Source: Posidonia oceanica
Taxonomy: Eukaryota; Streptophyta; Magnoliopsida; Alismatales; Posidoniaceae
NCBI GenBank assembly: GCA_037176725.1
Contig: JAZBRS010000057.1
Location: forward strand, 89,301,501 to 89,365,500
Direction: 5' to 3'
Length of the DNA: 64,000 bases
Part shown: positions 22,595-35,700 of the stretch, one piece after another
Layout: every line of letters starts with the position of its first letter
How positions within the stretch are numbered: position 1 is the first letter of the stretch
Notes under the pieces: generated by a model
Told to the model about the DNA's origin: nothing
Seen by the model: only the letters and a program-made list of their open reading frames with translations
Database searches by the model: none
Position numbers and translations under genes: made by a program

Positions 22595-24082
22595 TGTGGA
22601 TGTGGATTTTGGGGGGGTATTTAAGAAGATGGCTGCGCCTCCACGTACGTCGTTAACTTTTGTTGTGATCGCCACTCGCCTTTGGGTAGACAAGACACCT
22701 AGGGGAGATTATGAAGATGCGGGTCCTCAGACCACTAGATCGACGGCAGGATGTCGTCCAGCGGCTTCCTCGTGTTACGTAAGCATTTTCCTTTCCTTCA
22801 AAACAAATGAAAATAGATCTAGATTAGTTCAAGTGTAGTAAATGATAATAAAAACAAACGAAGAACAATATTAACAAACGAATCTAATACTAACCGGGGG
22901 TTGTTCCCCGCATGCATATGCTATGGGTCCTATGCTAAGGAATGCAATATGAAATAAAAAGATTGGAAGATACTCCCTTCACCCTCGTGCTGTATGCAGT
23001 GGAGTAGAAGTGGAGACATTGTCGGAGCTCCGGCTAAGCTCAGGATCTCTGGGATCGTAGTTGGGTGTAGTGATCTCTGGGATCTAGGATTTTTCTCTAG
23101 ATAGAGGGTGGAGACTAGGGTTTCTGGATTGGAAACTCTAACTCTCTGAAGGTAGAAGTTTAAGATCCTAAAACCTAAAGAGGATTTTCTCTCTTGAGCT
23201 CTCTCCCAAAATAGGGTTTTCACCAAGTTGGCCTAGGGGTTCTCTCTAGAAATGACCGAGGGCTCTAAACACTGACCCATGGGATCTATTTATAGACTCC
23301 AAGGGGTGTGGGTGGTTAACACATAGAAATTTCTAGAAAAAGTGGCAGTTATAGCCAGTCGCCGCATGGGAAGGTGGCATAGGCTAGCAACTGCACAGTC
23401 AAACGTGTGGAAAACCGTAGAAATTCAGTTGATGGAGGCCACGATCGTTAGTCGCCGGTTAGGTTGGCGTCTAAAGGTTAGTCGCCGTCTTCGTTGGCGT
23501 CTAGCAGTTGAAGGGATCATGGGAATAACCATTGCAGTTCCACGACCATTAGTCACTGCTTAGGTTGGCGCCTAGCTGTCGAGGGGATCGTGGGACACAA
23601 CCGTCAAAAATAACCGTTCGATTCGGTTAATGGAGCCCACGATAGTCAGTCGCCGCTTAGAGTGGCGCCTAACTTAGTCGCCTCCCTAGCTGGCAACTGA
23701 CTTAGTCGCCTCCCCAGCTAGCAACTAGCAAGCTCAGATCATTTCTAGCCCTAACTTTTAGGTTTTGCCCAGAAAAAACAAGATAAAAGGCTGAGAAACT
23801 TCAGATATTTCATGAAATCATAAAAATATCTTCTTTGACTCAAATCTGCCACGGATTTGAGTGGGATAAAGTATGCTCAAGGTACTCGGACTTGCCACGA
23901 GTCTGAATGCGTCAGCTCTGCCACAGCCAACAACCTTAAGTTAAGTAAAATCAAGCATTGTTTTTAAGCAGATCATGAAAACTCCGAAAAATATGTTATT
24001 AAGCCTTAGTTGTGTGATCTGGGTACCTCAGAAGTTCTTATCCTCTATGAACTCTGGGAAATGTGAAAATGAGATATCTACA
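22595..24082 (-). mobile_element. 3' LTR of element C
   Basis: Homologous to 30476-31992, with terminal TG/CA on the element strand. By eye, divergence is about 8% in the first 200 bp but far lower further in, roughly 4% overall. In the U3 part are inverted GTCGCC/GGCGCC repeats (23351-23735) and a TATA box (TATAAATAG, minus strand, 23286-23294). Confidence 0.92.
23286..23294 (-). promoter_or_regulatory. TATA box in the C 3' LTR
   Basis: TATAAATAG on the minus strand, conserved in the partner LTR (31168-31176) and in the solo LTR E (40021-40029). Confidence 0.75.
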
Positions 24083-24095
24083 GATGCCCCTCCTT
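24083..24095 (-). promoter_or_regulatory. Polypurine tract of element C
   Basis: AAGGAGGGGCATC on the minus strand, directly adjoining the 3' LTR start TGTAGATATC. Confidence 0.85.
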
Positions 24096-26536
24096 GGAGT
24101 TGATCTTAGAACAAGATCGGGTCCAAGGTAAGAACAAATGTCCCATTGAGCATTTCCTAAAAAGGAGAGTTCCATCTCAAACAATCCGCCGCAAGGGATG
24201 AAGGAAGATAATAAAAAGGAAGAAGAGGTGAACTGACTCGGTGTCGGGAGATTTCCGAACGGCCAAGTGGTTCGATTAATTACCATCATATTGAAGACTC
24301 AGGCATGGAGGGGTCAAGTCGGGGCTATTTGTCGCAACCGATGTCAAGACCAGGTCAACCATGTAGAGATGCACTTCAACGAGGCAGAAGCTAAGGAGGA
24401 AATTGTGGGGCGTGACCCTTACACGATCGAAAAGGAGTGCTCTTGTGGCGTTATGTTTGAGATTTTACTCGGATTGGAATTGATAGAAGGATTGGTAGGA
24501 ACTAGGTTGGCTCTAGGAGAATCACATGTCCTAAGGGTTTCTAACACTCTTGAAGAACAATGCTCCGTCCGTGCTCCACTTCCAATGATATGAGAAAATG
24601 CATGGATGCATGATTGAAGCAGACAAATGCAAATGCAACATACGATGCAATGACTGACCCATATGCTAGGTTAGGCCGGTGGGGTACGGTTGGTCCCAAA
24701 TCATATGGACATATGCAAAATGAATGAATGCAATTTGTTGTGGTCAGGTGTTTTCCATCTTCGAGTGTGACCAGCATTCTCTGGAAAGGACCGTCGTCCC
24801 ACAGCTCGATTTGGCAAATAAAGGAGTTCTATGATTAAAGAACCGGGTGAGGGAGTGAACCCTTCCTTTGCCAAACTAGGGTTTGCCTTTTAGTCAAAGT
24901 GAGTGTGCCTTTGCACACTATATGAGCCCCTTAGGCGTGAGCTCATTCTTTATGTTGTAAGCTTTGTACCTGCACACTTAACATAAGATATTAGTAATCA
25001 CAGGTGAACCTTTCCCAGTTCCTAGGGCGATTGACTAAGTTATACTTGTGTATGAGATAAAGTAATCCCTTAATCAATGCTACTTGAGAACTAGGTGGAG
25101 GGAATTAGTCTTGGCCTCAGTAGAGAGATGGAAAATCAGAGCCCAGTAGACGCCGATTGTGAGTCATCCATAGATGCTCTAAAGATTATTGCAGAAGCAA
25201 TGTCTTTGTTGAGAAAACGCACCCAAGCCGTGAGACACGCTTGAGTAGCACGCTATCACCAAATCTGAGGTGAATGATTTTTGCATCACCGGCCAGACTA
25301 ATTCCAGTTTTCCCTACTTACTGAGTTTTCACTTGTATGTAGGGTTGATGGTACTTCTTTTTGGTTGGTTTTCTTGGATTTTTTTAAAATTTTTTGAATT
25401 TTTAGACTTTCTGATTTTTTTGGTATTTTGGGATTTCTGATTTTTGGATTTTGGATTTTTCTAAATTTTTTTTTTTGGTATTTTTGGATTTCTTGGTATT
25501 TTTGGTTTTCTATTTTTTGGTATTTTTGGATTTTTTTGATTTTTTTTTTGGTAGTTTTTGGATTGATGAGTGCAGTCACAACCTTCTTACTTAAAGACCT
25601 TATAGTATTGCCTTATATTATCTAGGGTGAGAGAGCTTTCTCTTCTAACATGCCTAGTCTGTTGAGACCTTAGGACCTCTCACTAGCCTTAGTTTGACTG
25701 TTGTCTCCTTCATTTAATCAGTCCCTGAATTTCTAGGATTTCCTGCCCCTTGCTTGTGGGTGTGATAGGTGGAGGAGGTTTGAAGTGCAGTAAGCTCTCG
25801 ACTTTGGCTCGGGTTTGAATTCCACTTGCCTTTCTTTGGTCCTTAACGCGTCTCTCTAGGATTTAGGTTTTAGACACATAGACAGCTTTTGCTATGTTCC
25901 TTTTCCACTCTTTGGATAGCTCTTTGCTGACCTCTTTTAGTTGGACAGTTTCTTTTACTGTCTCTTTTCATTTGTTCCTCACTTGGACAGCTTCTTTGCT
26001 GCCTTCTTTCTTCTCTGTTTGGGTAGTTTTTGCTGCTATCTTTTCTGGACGCTTTCTAAGTTAATTGGCAAGCGGTTCGTACCATAAGCCTCTACTCCGA
26101 GCTTGCCTTTCTCTTACCTCCCCGTGCAAGTGTATGTGCAGACAGGACAAGGTTGAGGTTACCCTAGTCGTTCAACTCCTTTTCTATTTAGGATGCAACT
26201 TTCTTTCCTTGGCTAGGACTTGGTCTTTGGTCCCTTCCAGAGTTTGGCATGCTAATTAAGGGTGTGTTGTATGTGACTCCCACGGATCTAAAGATGCCTT
26301 TAGGTTGTTACAACCAGTGGTTGGACCTTCCCTGGGTGTGACGGTCTTTGCTTGGGAAACCTTAGACAATATTTTGGCAATGATGCTTAGTACTCTAAGT
26401 TGTTAGGTATAGTCCACACTCATCAATCATTTTTGTATTTATTTTTATAGTCTAACTTAGAATTAGTGATAAATAAAAACAGAGTACTGAAAGAAAGTGT
26501 CTTATTTACAAGTTTTACTTAAATTAACCACTGCCC
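24096..26536 (-). other. Non-coding internal 3' region of element C
   Basis: No gene supported. It includes a T-rich minisatellite with GGATTTTTTGGTATTTTTGG-type units (about 25370-25570); its antisense Lys/Ile-rich ORF is an artefact. This is where protease, RT and integrase would be in a full element. Nothing resembling them is visible on either strand. Confidence 0.7.
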
Positions 26537-29068
26537 TCAGTCAGGTTCAGTGGAACTTTGCACCTCCCTTCCCAGATGAGGGGGCTTACCTAAGGGGTGA
26601 CTGCGGAAGTCTGCCCCTGGCGTGTAGCAGTTAGGTGCTTGTGGCGCATGTTCTTGTCTTTCTTTTGGTTTGCGCCCTATCCTTGCTTTTAGAGGGTCAA
26701 AGTCGGACTCGTCTTGACCCGTCTCAGGCAGTGTGCCCCTGGTGGCTTTGTCTTTTACACTGGAGCTCCTTAGGATGCAACCGTTGATGTTTCCATTGGG
26801 CTCTATATTAACCTCTCCCTTATAATTGTAGCGTTCATGACTGTCCCTAGTGTGTCCGTTTGTAGGATTGGGCGGCTTGAGAGGAGGATCAGCTCTAGCT
26901 TGTGCTGCTTGGAGAGCTTGGCAGAGTGAACCAAGTGCAGCTTCTGCTTTATACCAGTCTAAATCTGCATACTCATCGTAGATGGGCAATTGGTCTTCTT
27001 CTGTTAAGTCCTGGAACACTTGAGAATCCACTGTTTGCTCATCACACTAGTCAGCGTATTTGTCATAAACGGGCAAGCAGCCTTCCTTTGTTAAGTCCTG
27101 GAGCACATGGGAATCAAGATCCTCTTTGCTTGATAGGCTCTGCTCTGGATCTGCTGGTATGCACTGGATGGATGCAAATTCAGCCCGAGCAGCTGATAAG
27201 ATAATCTCTGCATCTGCATGATCTACTCGGTAGTTGAACAAGGGCTCTTGGTGAATCTACATCACCTGTTGTCCTTCCTGAGCCGCCTTTAGTCTGGCTT
27301 TGAGCTCATACCACATGATCTCACCCTTGTCATTTAGATTGTATATTTGATCTTTGACAGTGAAGCATTCTTCAAGGGTGTGCCCGTTGTTTTGATGGTA
27401 AGGGCAGTGCTTAGACATGTCAGTGCTTGAAAAACTTGGACTGGGTTCAGGGAGCTGTAGATCTCCACTTTCAACCAACATCCTGAATATACTGGGGATT
27501 GATTCAGGAAGCGGAGGATAGCTTTGCCTCTAAGGGCCTTTGTAGTTTCGTGGAGGAGGGACACTGTGATAGTTCCTCTGCCCCTGTTGTTGCCCCTGGT
27601 ATTTTTGCTGGGCATGTACTGGATAATCAGATGGCTGTTGTTGTTGATGTCACATTCGCTGCACTAACTGCCCCTGGTACTGCGCTGGTTGGCTTAAGTA
27701 CGGCTCTGGCTGATACTGGGTCAGTTGCCCTTTGGCCAGAAGTGATTGCTTAGACTGGTATTGACCCTTCTGCCTCTGTTGAATTGAGACCTGGGCCATG
27801 TCACCCGTGATCCCTTCAAGCGTATAGCCAGTGCTCTTCTTCTTGCCTCTTCCCTCGAACTCTAAGAATGGTAGATCCTCTCTGTGACGGAGTATTCTTA
27901 CAGCACACTCATGTAGCTGAGGGTATGTTTGGAGGTCACTCATTAGTAATCTTGTTCTGAGTGCTCCTGTAGTGTTTCAGGCGATGATCTCGACAGCTTG
28001 GCTTTCAGGAATATAGCATTTGGACCTTATCGCCATGTCTCTCCATCTGCTCGCAAAAGTGGCGAACTCCTCATTAGGTTTCATCTTTTCAGCGAGGAGG
28101 TTGCTCATTGTAGGCTCATGCTGGATGCGATGGACATATTGGCACAGAAATTTCTCCTGGACCATCCTGAAGTCACTGAGATCATATGCTGTGAGCATGT
28201 TGAACCATCCCAATGCTTCTCCTTCCAAGCTCTTAAAGAAGAGGTAGATTATAAGCCCGTTATCATATTGATAGGGTAGAGCATCCATAGCAAATGTGGC
28301 TAGATGGCCTCTTGGATCCTCTATTCCACTGTATTTCCTCATTTTTGGCATTTTGAATCCAGGTGGAAGAACAAAATGAGGAAATTTTGACGTGTCAAAC
28401 CCTATCGATGCTTTAGTTGTAACTCCCGCCTTTGTGAGTGCCTCAGAGAACATTCTCCTGATGTCCGGTCCTGGCATGGCTTGTTGTCCCTGGTTTAGGT
28501 GCCCATGGTTTTGGTGGAATGGTGGTGATAGAGGGTCGTCTGGTGGAAAGAAGGGTTGGGTTTGATGTGGAGTGTAGTATGATTGTGTGTTAGCAGGAGG
28601 TTGTGGTGAGTGTGTTATTCCGAGGTACTGTGGTTGGTGATGGGTTGTGTATGGTGGCATGGTTTGATGTATGGGAGAATAGGTTGGTGTTGTGTATGTG
28701 TGAGTGGACGTGATTAGTGAGTTTTGGTGAGGGTTTAGGAAAGAAGGTTGGTGGACGGATGAGGTTTGTAGGCTCCTAAATGAGGGATGGTGGTGCCGTG
28801 CCAGGAGTTGGTAGATCTCATGAGTCGCTTCCTCTGACAGATAGGAAGTGGTTGTTGTAGGCACTACTTGGAAGGTTACCTTGGAATTTGTGTGTTCAAA
28901 CGGGGTACTCTGAGGTCGGGAGTGGCTTATTTCTCTTTCTCCTTCAACTTCTTGTGTGAAATTGGGAATTTTCGGCTCTTTCGCCTGTGGAGTTGAAGCT
29001 CTGAATAAGAACCCGTTGGGGTCCATGCTTGGTTGCGCCGTGGAGGTAGAGGTTAAGGCAGAGGTCAT
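26537..29068 (-). pseudogene. Element C gag with five in-frame stops
   Basis: One minus-strand frame from ATG 29068 to a stop at 26537 (about 843 codons). The N-terminus is Pro/Gln/Thr-rich. The gag domain (about 28420-27980) has KMPKMRKYSGIEDPRGHLATF, FFKSLEGEALGWF and FLCQYVHR. A zinc-knuckle variant CPYHQNNGHTLEEC lies near 27412-27370. Stops at 27977 (Trp position), 27650, about 27529, 27257 and 27047 interrupt it, with no frameshift. Near 27110-26950 a segment with QDLT-E----P-YD-YAD occurs twice about 30 residues apart, an in-frame tandem duplication. It is inactive as it stands. Confidence 0.87.
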
Positions 29069-30447
29069 ATTGATGCGCCCTTGATTTGGTCAATAAAGCT
29101 CCATCGTGAAATTGTCTTTTGCTTTTCTTTCTTTTTTTTTTTCTTTTGGTTTTCTTTCTTTTCTCTTCTTTCTTTCTTCTTTTTTTTTTCAGACTATTAC
29201 AGGAGATTTTAAGAAAGAAATTACATACTCAATATACTAATTAATACAGACTTAATTAAATAAAGGAAAATAAACAGAAACTAAAACAGTTTGTGCCCGC
29301 AATCCTGTGAACAGTAATAAATAAACCCCTGCAAGCAATGCACTTTGAAACGAAAAGGTTTCCCTGCTGTTGCCTGTAGAATAGGTGGCCAAACAAGTTG
29401 CCGTTTGCACTGGCGGCTGAGCGAGGTGCCTTCCGAACAGGCGGCTATGCCTCTGTTCAGTCAACAAACCAGGTCTATCTTGGACAGACCGTGCAACAAA
29501 CAGGAAAATAAAACAATACAAGTTTCAGGCAGATCACTGTTTTTACTGTTTAAGTGATTAGTTAATGGATTGATTAAACCTACATGTGTTTATACTGAAT
29601 GGGATTTTTGCTTATGGGTACCACACTTTGACCTTCTTTAGGGTTCACCAAGAGGGCCTAAATGGGGGGCTTGTCTCTCTAAAGAGGGACCCTCCACCTA
29701 AGATTTTGTCCTTAGGCTCGGCACTTAGTCAAACCACAAAACAATAAATAAACATGAAATATTAAAGTGTAAAGTATCTACCAAGTTTTAATATTGACTC
29801 AGGGAGAAAGAGGAGTCAATAATAACACTTAGGACACCTTGAGATCTTGATCTAACTATTGCAATTACCACTGAGTATGGGAGAGCGACTTGCACTGGCC
29901 CGAGTTCGCTCAAGTTAATTGTTCTAGCTAGAGGAAGACGTCCTCAAGGAACTTTAACTTTAATATAAAACAAATTAGTTTCCACCTTAAGGGTGGACAC
30001 AAACAAATCTAAAAACCGTTAAAAAAACTAAAACATAGTGGATAGGAATAGTTGTTTTTAATTTTTTATGTAACTGCAGATCCAAAAATACAACACAAAT
30101 TATAGAAAAACTAATGATCTATAGTAAAAAAAACAAACTGGGATGAGTCGCCTATTGCAATGGTGCCACTGTCAATCGCCTCCTGGAGGTGCAACTAGGA
30201 CAGACACTCCTTGAATTGGCGGCTCAGATGCAGAGTCTTCTGACCTCAGTAAAATAGACCCAGCTGTTGGAGCTTTGGGTTTTACTGACGTCAGAAACAG
30301 ATATAAAAAGAAAAAAAAACTGATAAAGGCTTGGGAGTTGTGAAAACCTAATCGCATGATCACCCGAACCAAAAACTACACCTAGATCTATAAAAATAAT
30401 GGAAAGGAAGGAAAGGAATTACTTACATAGCACGAGGGTTGGCTAAA
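29069..30447 (-). other. Leader of element C
   Basis: Untranslated region between primer site and gag, AT-rich, with CT-rich low-complexity DNA at 29115-29190. No supported gene. Confidence 0.65.
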
Positions 30448-30470
30448 GCCGAGTCCCACCGTGATCGCCA
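30448..30470 (-). promoter_or_regulatory. Primer-binding site of element C (tRNA-Lys type)
   Basis: The minus strand reads TGGCGATCACGGTGGGACTCG, five bases from the LTR end. It matches the complement of a plant tRNA-Lys 3' end (TGGCGCCCACCGTGGGGCTCG) at 17 of 21 positions. Confidence 0.7.
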
Positions 30471-30475
30471 CTTTC

Positions 30476-31992
30476 TGTGGATGTGGATTTTGGAGGGGGT
30501 GTTTAAGAAGATGACTGCGCCGCCACGTACAGCGTCAACTTTTGTTGTGATCACCACTTGCCTTTAGGTAGACAAGACACCTGGGAGAGATTATGAAGAT
30601 GCGGGTCCTCGGACCACTAGATCGACGGCAGAATGTCGTCCAACGACTTCCTCGTGTTACGTAAGCGTTTTCCTTTCCTTCAAAACAAATGAAAATAGAT
30701 CTAGATTAGTTCAAGTGTAGTAAATGATAATAAAAACAAACGAAGAACAATATTAACAAACGAATCTAATACTAACCGGGGGTTGTTCTCCGCATGCATA
30801 TGCTATGGGTCCTATGCTAAGGAATGCAATATGAAATAAAAAGATTGGAAGATACTCCCTTCACCCTCGTGCTGTATGCAATGGAGTAGAAGTGGAGACA
30901 TTGTCGAAGCTCCGGCTAAACTTAGGATCTCTGGGATCGTAGTTGGGTGTAGTGATCTCTGGGATCTAGGATTTTTCTCTAGATAGAGGGTGGAGACTAG
31001 GGTTCTGGATTGGAAACTCTAACTCTCTGAAGGTAGAAGTTTAAGATCCTAAAACCTAAAGAGGATTTTCTCTCTTGAGCTCTCTCCCAAAATAGGGTTT
31101 TCACCAAGTTGGCCTAGGGGCTCTCTCTAGAAATGACCGAGGGCTCTAAACACTGACCCATGGGATCTATTTATAGACTCCAAGGGGTGTGGGTGGTTAA
31201 CACATAGAAATTTCTAGAAAAAGTGGCAGTTATGGCCAGTCGCCACAAGAGAAGGCGACTCAGGCTAGCAACCGCCCAGTCAAACATGTGGAAAATCGTA
31301 GAAATTTGGTTGATGGAGACCACGATCGTTAGTCACCGGTTAGGTTGGCGTCTAGAGGTTAGTTGCCGTCTTTGTTGGCATCTAGCAGTTGAGGGGATCG
31401 TGGGAAATAATCGTTGCAGTTCCACGATCGTTAGTCGCCACTTAGGTTGGCGCCTAGCTGTCGAGGGGATCGTGGGACACAACCGTCAAAAATAACCGTT
31501 CGATTCGATTAATGGAGCCCACGATAGTCAGTCGCCGCTTAGAATGGCGCCTAACTTAGTCGCCTCCCCAGCTGGCAACTGATTTAGTCGCCTCCCCAGT
31601 TGGCAACTGACTTAGTCACCTCCCCAGCTGGCAACTAGCAAGCTCAGATCATTTCTAGCCCTAACTTTTAGGTTTTGCCCAGAGAAAACAAGATAAAAGG
31701 CTGAGAAACTTCAGATATTTCATGAAATCATAAAAATATCTTCTTTGACTCAAATCTGCCACGGATTTGAGTGGGATAAAGTATGCTCAAGGTACTCGGA
31801 CTTGCCACGAGTCTGAATGCGTCAGCTCTGCCACAGCCAACAACCTTAAGTTAAGTAAAATCAAGCATTGTTTTTAAGCAGATCATGAAAACTCCGGAAA
31901 ATATGTTATTAAGCCTTAGTTGTGTGATCTGGGTGCCTCAGAAGTTCCTATCCTCTATGAACTCTGGGAAATGCAAAAATGGAATATCTACA
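30476..31992 (-). mobile_element. 5' LTR of element C
   Basis: Partner of 22595-24082. U3 carries the inverted GTCGCC/GGCGCC repeats (31235-31640) and the TATA box at 31168-31176. Followed by GTACC (31993-31997). Confidence 0.92.
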
Positions 31993-31997
31993 GTACC
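31993..31997. repeat. Target-site duplication of element C, right copy (GTACC)
   Basis: Identical to 22590-22594. Confidence 0.9.
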
Positions 31998-32747
31998 CTC
32001 CACTAGCATCGACACGACCCCTGACAAGGGGGGACAGACCGACTAACTTGCGCCATGCCAAAGCATTGGAGCAAGAGGCCGGGACCATCCTTCTCAGACT
32101 GTGGGTAGACTCAAATGAGAAGTATGCATGCTTTCTAGAATGCTAATCATGCGAATGCTTTAGAGTGTTTTACTTACGTTTTATTAAACCAAAGGGAGAA
32201 AATTTCAAGTTTTGGCTCTAGTTGTGCTTAGATATTATTGCTCGGCTTTATTGTTGCTTTTAAATTAAGCCAGAGGGGAGCAAGCATGTCTCTACTATCC
32301 TAGGCATGGCATATGCAAAAGGGGAGAGAAACAAGCAGTCATGGCATACAAGCAATCACACTGCAAGGCAAAAAGCATGGGCATGGCATGTGCAAGTGTC
32401 TGTGGACATGACGATGAAAGGAAAACACTTATCATATCAAAAGGCAGGTATGCATGGCATGTGCGTGTGTAGTAGCATAGTATTTGTGTAAAATAAAACA
32501 TTTACCACTCAAAAGGCATGCATAGTGCGTCAAGCAAATATTTAGACATGCATAATGCGAGAAACAAAGCAATGCAAGCAAACATGGCATAAAGCAAGTA
32601 AATAAACAGGCACAGGCAAGCAAGCAAACAGACAAAGCATGCAAAAGCACAAGGCAAGCAAAGATGCAAAATGCAAGCGGTGAGAAAGCCAGAAGTGAAA
32701 GCCGGAGTCTGGAATCCCCAACGGAGTATCCACTGGTGATTCCCATC
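31998..32747 (-). other. Element B leader, LTR-proximal part
   Basis: Rich in GCATGGCATGTGC and AAGCAAGC phrases (32300-32690). No gene supported. Confidence 0.6.
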
Positions 32748-32765
32748 TCCCAAGCGGAATCGCCA
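32748..32765 (-). promoter_or_regulatory. Primer-binding site of element B (tRNA-Arg type)
   Basis: The minus strand reads TGGCGATTCCGCTTGGG one base after the LTR end. It matches the complement of the tRNA-Arg 3' end TGGCGACTCCACTGGG at about 13 of 16 positions. Confidence 0.75.
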
Positions 32766-32766
32766 C

Positions 32767-35700
32767 TGTAGTAATCTTGAAATTCAGATCGTCGAAGCAC
32801 GATGCCAAAGCTCGCGTGCACCGATCGGAACCAGGTTCACTATATGCGGCTGAATCCGAGGAAGGAAACTCAACTCAGAAACGCTGGCAGAAAAGGAAAA
32901 AGAAAAGATAAGACAAATCAGAGTCACCACCATGTGTATTAAATTGGGAGACAAGGAAAACCAAGGGAAACATGATAAATCATGCCAGAAAGAAAGAACA
33001 AAGAATGCAAATGTGACTCGTGCCTAGGATAAGGGCAATATGGTCATTGTGCACCAAGAGACAGGGTAAGGGTTCCTGTTACGCACGGGAAAGGTGTTAG
33101 GCACCCCCGATACGTCCGAGAATCGGTCTTTCTAGGCTTAACTCGCTCGCATATGCCAAAAGATGCATGCCTAATGCCTAAATGCCTAAATGACTAAATG
33201 CTATGCATGGGAAATTAAACGTGCAATCTATGTGCTCAGCAATGTTGCTAGTGTTCCAAACGGGCAAGCCCGGTTCGTGAGAACTCCTAGGCAGTAAGCA
33301 TCATTTCCCTAATGCAAATGCAGGCGATAAAACAAAACAGCGAGGAAAACATGCAATGCAAGCGACATGCAAAGGAAAGCGAAAGCTGGCGCGGAAAATG
33401 GTGCGATGCAAGCGATATGCAAAAGAAAACAAAAGGTGGTGCGGAAAACGATGCAATGCATGCAATATGCAAAAGAAAACAAAAGTAGAGTGACAAAGCC
33501 TAATCTACATGCACGAGAAAGCAGATCTCGAAAACAATGCATGCAATGCAAATGATAAGGCAATAAGTGCTATGCAGTGATTCAGATGGGCTTATCTTGA
33601 AGATCTGAGGCCTGATCTGAAATAACTTTGGTTAGAATGAAAGATCATCCAACCAGGAAGACCTGGATAGTTACTTCGTGAAGATCCAACAGTCCGATCA
33701 AAAGCTATTTAGGTTTCAAGTCAGATGGCTCAAGGGCCAGCAAAAGTGGACTAAGCAGGGGTCTGAGTGCAAATTAGCCCTATGTGTGTGCAACGCAAGG
33801 TGTCTTACATGTTAGGAGACTAACAATGCCTAGATGGATGCATGGGAACTATATGCAATGCTATAAATATGCTATGCATGCAAGAATGCAAATGCAGGGA
33901 CCTAAGTGCAATTTAAAGAAACTACAGGGACCTACATGCAATGATGTGGCAAAAGGTAGGGACCTATATGCGATAAAAGGAAACTGTAGGGTTTAAATGC
34001 GATGCAGGGCTAAAAATTTAAATGCATGCAACATGTGGGCCTATATGCAATGCAGGAAAACATGCCAGATGATGTACAATGCAATGATAATAATTAAAGC
34101 ATGCAACAGTTAAGATTATGCAATTAAAATGACTGTTGTATATGATTGCAATGCAACATGGCAGCTAAATGATATTAAAAGAAAAGATTAATGCATGCAA
34201 GGCTCATATGCAAATGCTGGATGCAAATGCAATGCCAATGAAGCTAAAAAAAGACATTTAGTGACTTCTAGATGCAGGCAAGACCTATATGTAATTAAAG
34301 TTTAATGCATGATTAAAATGCAATGCCAGATTAGTTTTAGAAATGCAATTAAAAGACTTCTAGATGCAGGCAAGACCTTAATGCAATTAAATAAAGTGCA
34401 AAATTAACATGCAATGCATTGCAATTAGAAAAGAATGCAAGTAAAGAACTCCTAGATGCAAGAAAGACCTTAATGCAATTTTTAAAACTTGCTAGGCTTT
34501 ATTGCAATGTAATAAGGTTGAAAGATTACATTTAAATCACAGTTTGAATCAAACTGGACTAAAATGCAATAATCAAAACCCTCAGGACTTATTTACAATG
34601 CAATAAGGCTAAGAAAATCACACTTAAATCACATGTAAACATGTTACTGGACTTAAATGTAATTTTCAGAACATGCTGGGTTTTACAATAATGCAATAAA
34701 GTCTAAAATGCAAGTTAAATGAATGATTAATTGATGCAGGACTAATATGCAAATAAACTAAAAGCTAAGGATGTAAATGCAATGCAGCAAAGTAAAAATT
34801 AAAATTAAATGCATGCTGTGATTAATTAAGGACCTAAATGCAAATAAATTAAAAGCTAGGGATGCAAATGCAATGCAGTAATGTAAAATCTAAAATTAAA
34901 TGCATGCTGTGATTAATTAAGGACCTAGATGCAAATAAACTAAAGCATAGAATTTAAATGCAAAATAGATACAATTAAAAGTTAAAATGCTAAATTAAAT
35001 GCTTTTAATTGATGCAGGACCTAAATGCAAGCATAAATAAATATAGGGGCCTTAATGCAATGCATGCAAACAAATTTAAATAACTTAAGCCAAAACTGGA
35101 CTGAAATGCAAATATAACAACATGCAGTACTTTATTTTAATGCAATATAGTTTAAATACAGAATTAAATGATTTTCAATTGATGCAAGGACCTAAAAGCA
35201 AACATAAATAAATATAAGGGCCTGGATGCAATGCATGAAATAAACTAAAATCAAAATATTTAATTTAAGTCGCTACAGTGCTACAGTGAAACACGGGCCA
35301 CTGCAGCACTGCGCCGGAGAAGAAGGTTGCGCGGCGGCTGGCCAAGCTGATGGCCCAGGGAGCTGGAGGCGGTGCGTAGGAGTGCAGCGGTGGTCTCGGT
35401 GGTGCGTGGCGGTGTCGGAGGCGGTCTGCCGACCTCGGTGGCTTACTGCAGAGGCTGCCGGAGGCGGAGCTGGTGCTGGAGGCTGCTGCGGTGCTCGGGC
35501 GGTATGGGACTGAGTTGCTGGAGGTCCGGTGATGCTCGGGGAGCAATCCGGAGGAGCGGAGCTGGTCTGGTGCGCGGCGGCAGTTGCAGGTCGTCGCCGG
35601 AGAAGACGACTGCTTCGAGGCGGTTCCGGTGGGCTGCGACTGCTGTGACGAGGTCCGGAGGCTGTGGGCGAGTGCTGCGGAGGTCCCAGAGGCATGAGCA

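Larger units (their letters stand above)
22595..31992 (-). mobile_element. Element C: gag-only Gypsy retrotransposon with intact ends, nested in B
   Basis: Two LTRs (1488 and 1517 bp), perfect 5-bp target duplication, a tRNA-Lys-like primer site next to the right LTR and a polypurine tract next to the left LTR. These fix the minus orientation. The 6.4-kb internal region carries only gag. No protease, RT or integrase motif is seen, so it depends on a partner. The structure is that of a terminal-repeat element with gag only (TR-GAG type). Confidence 0.92.
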
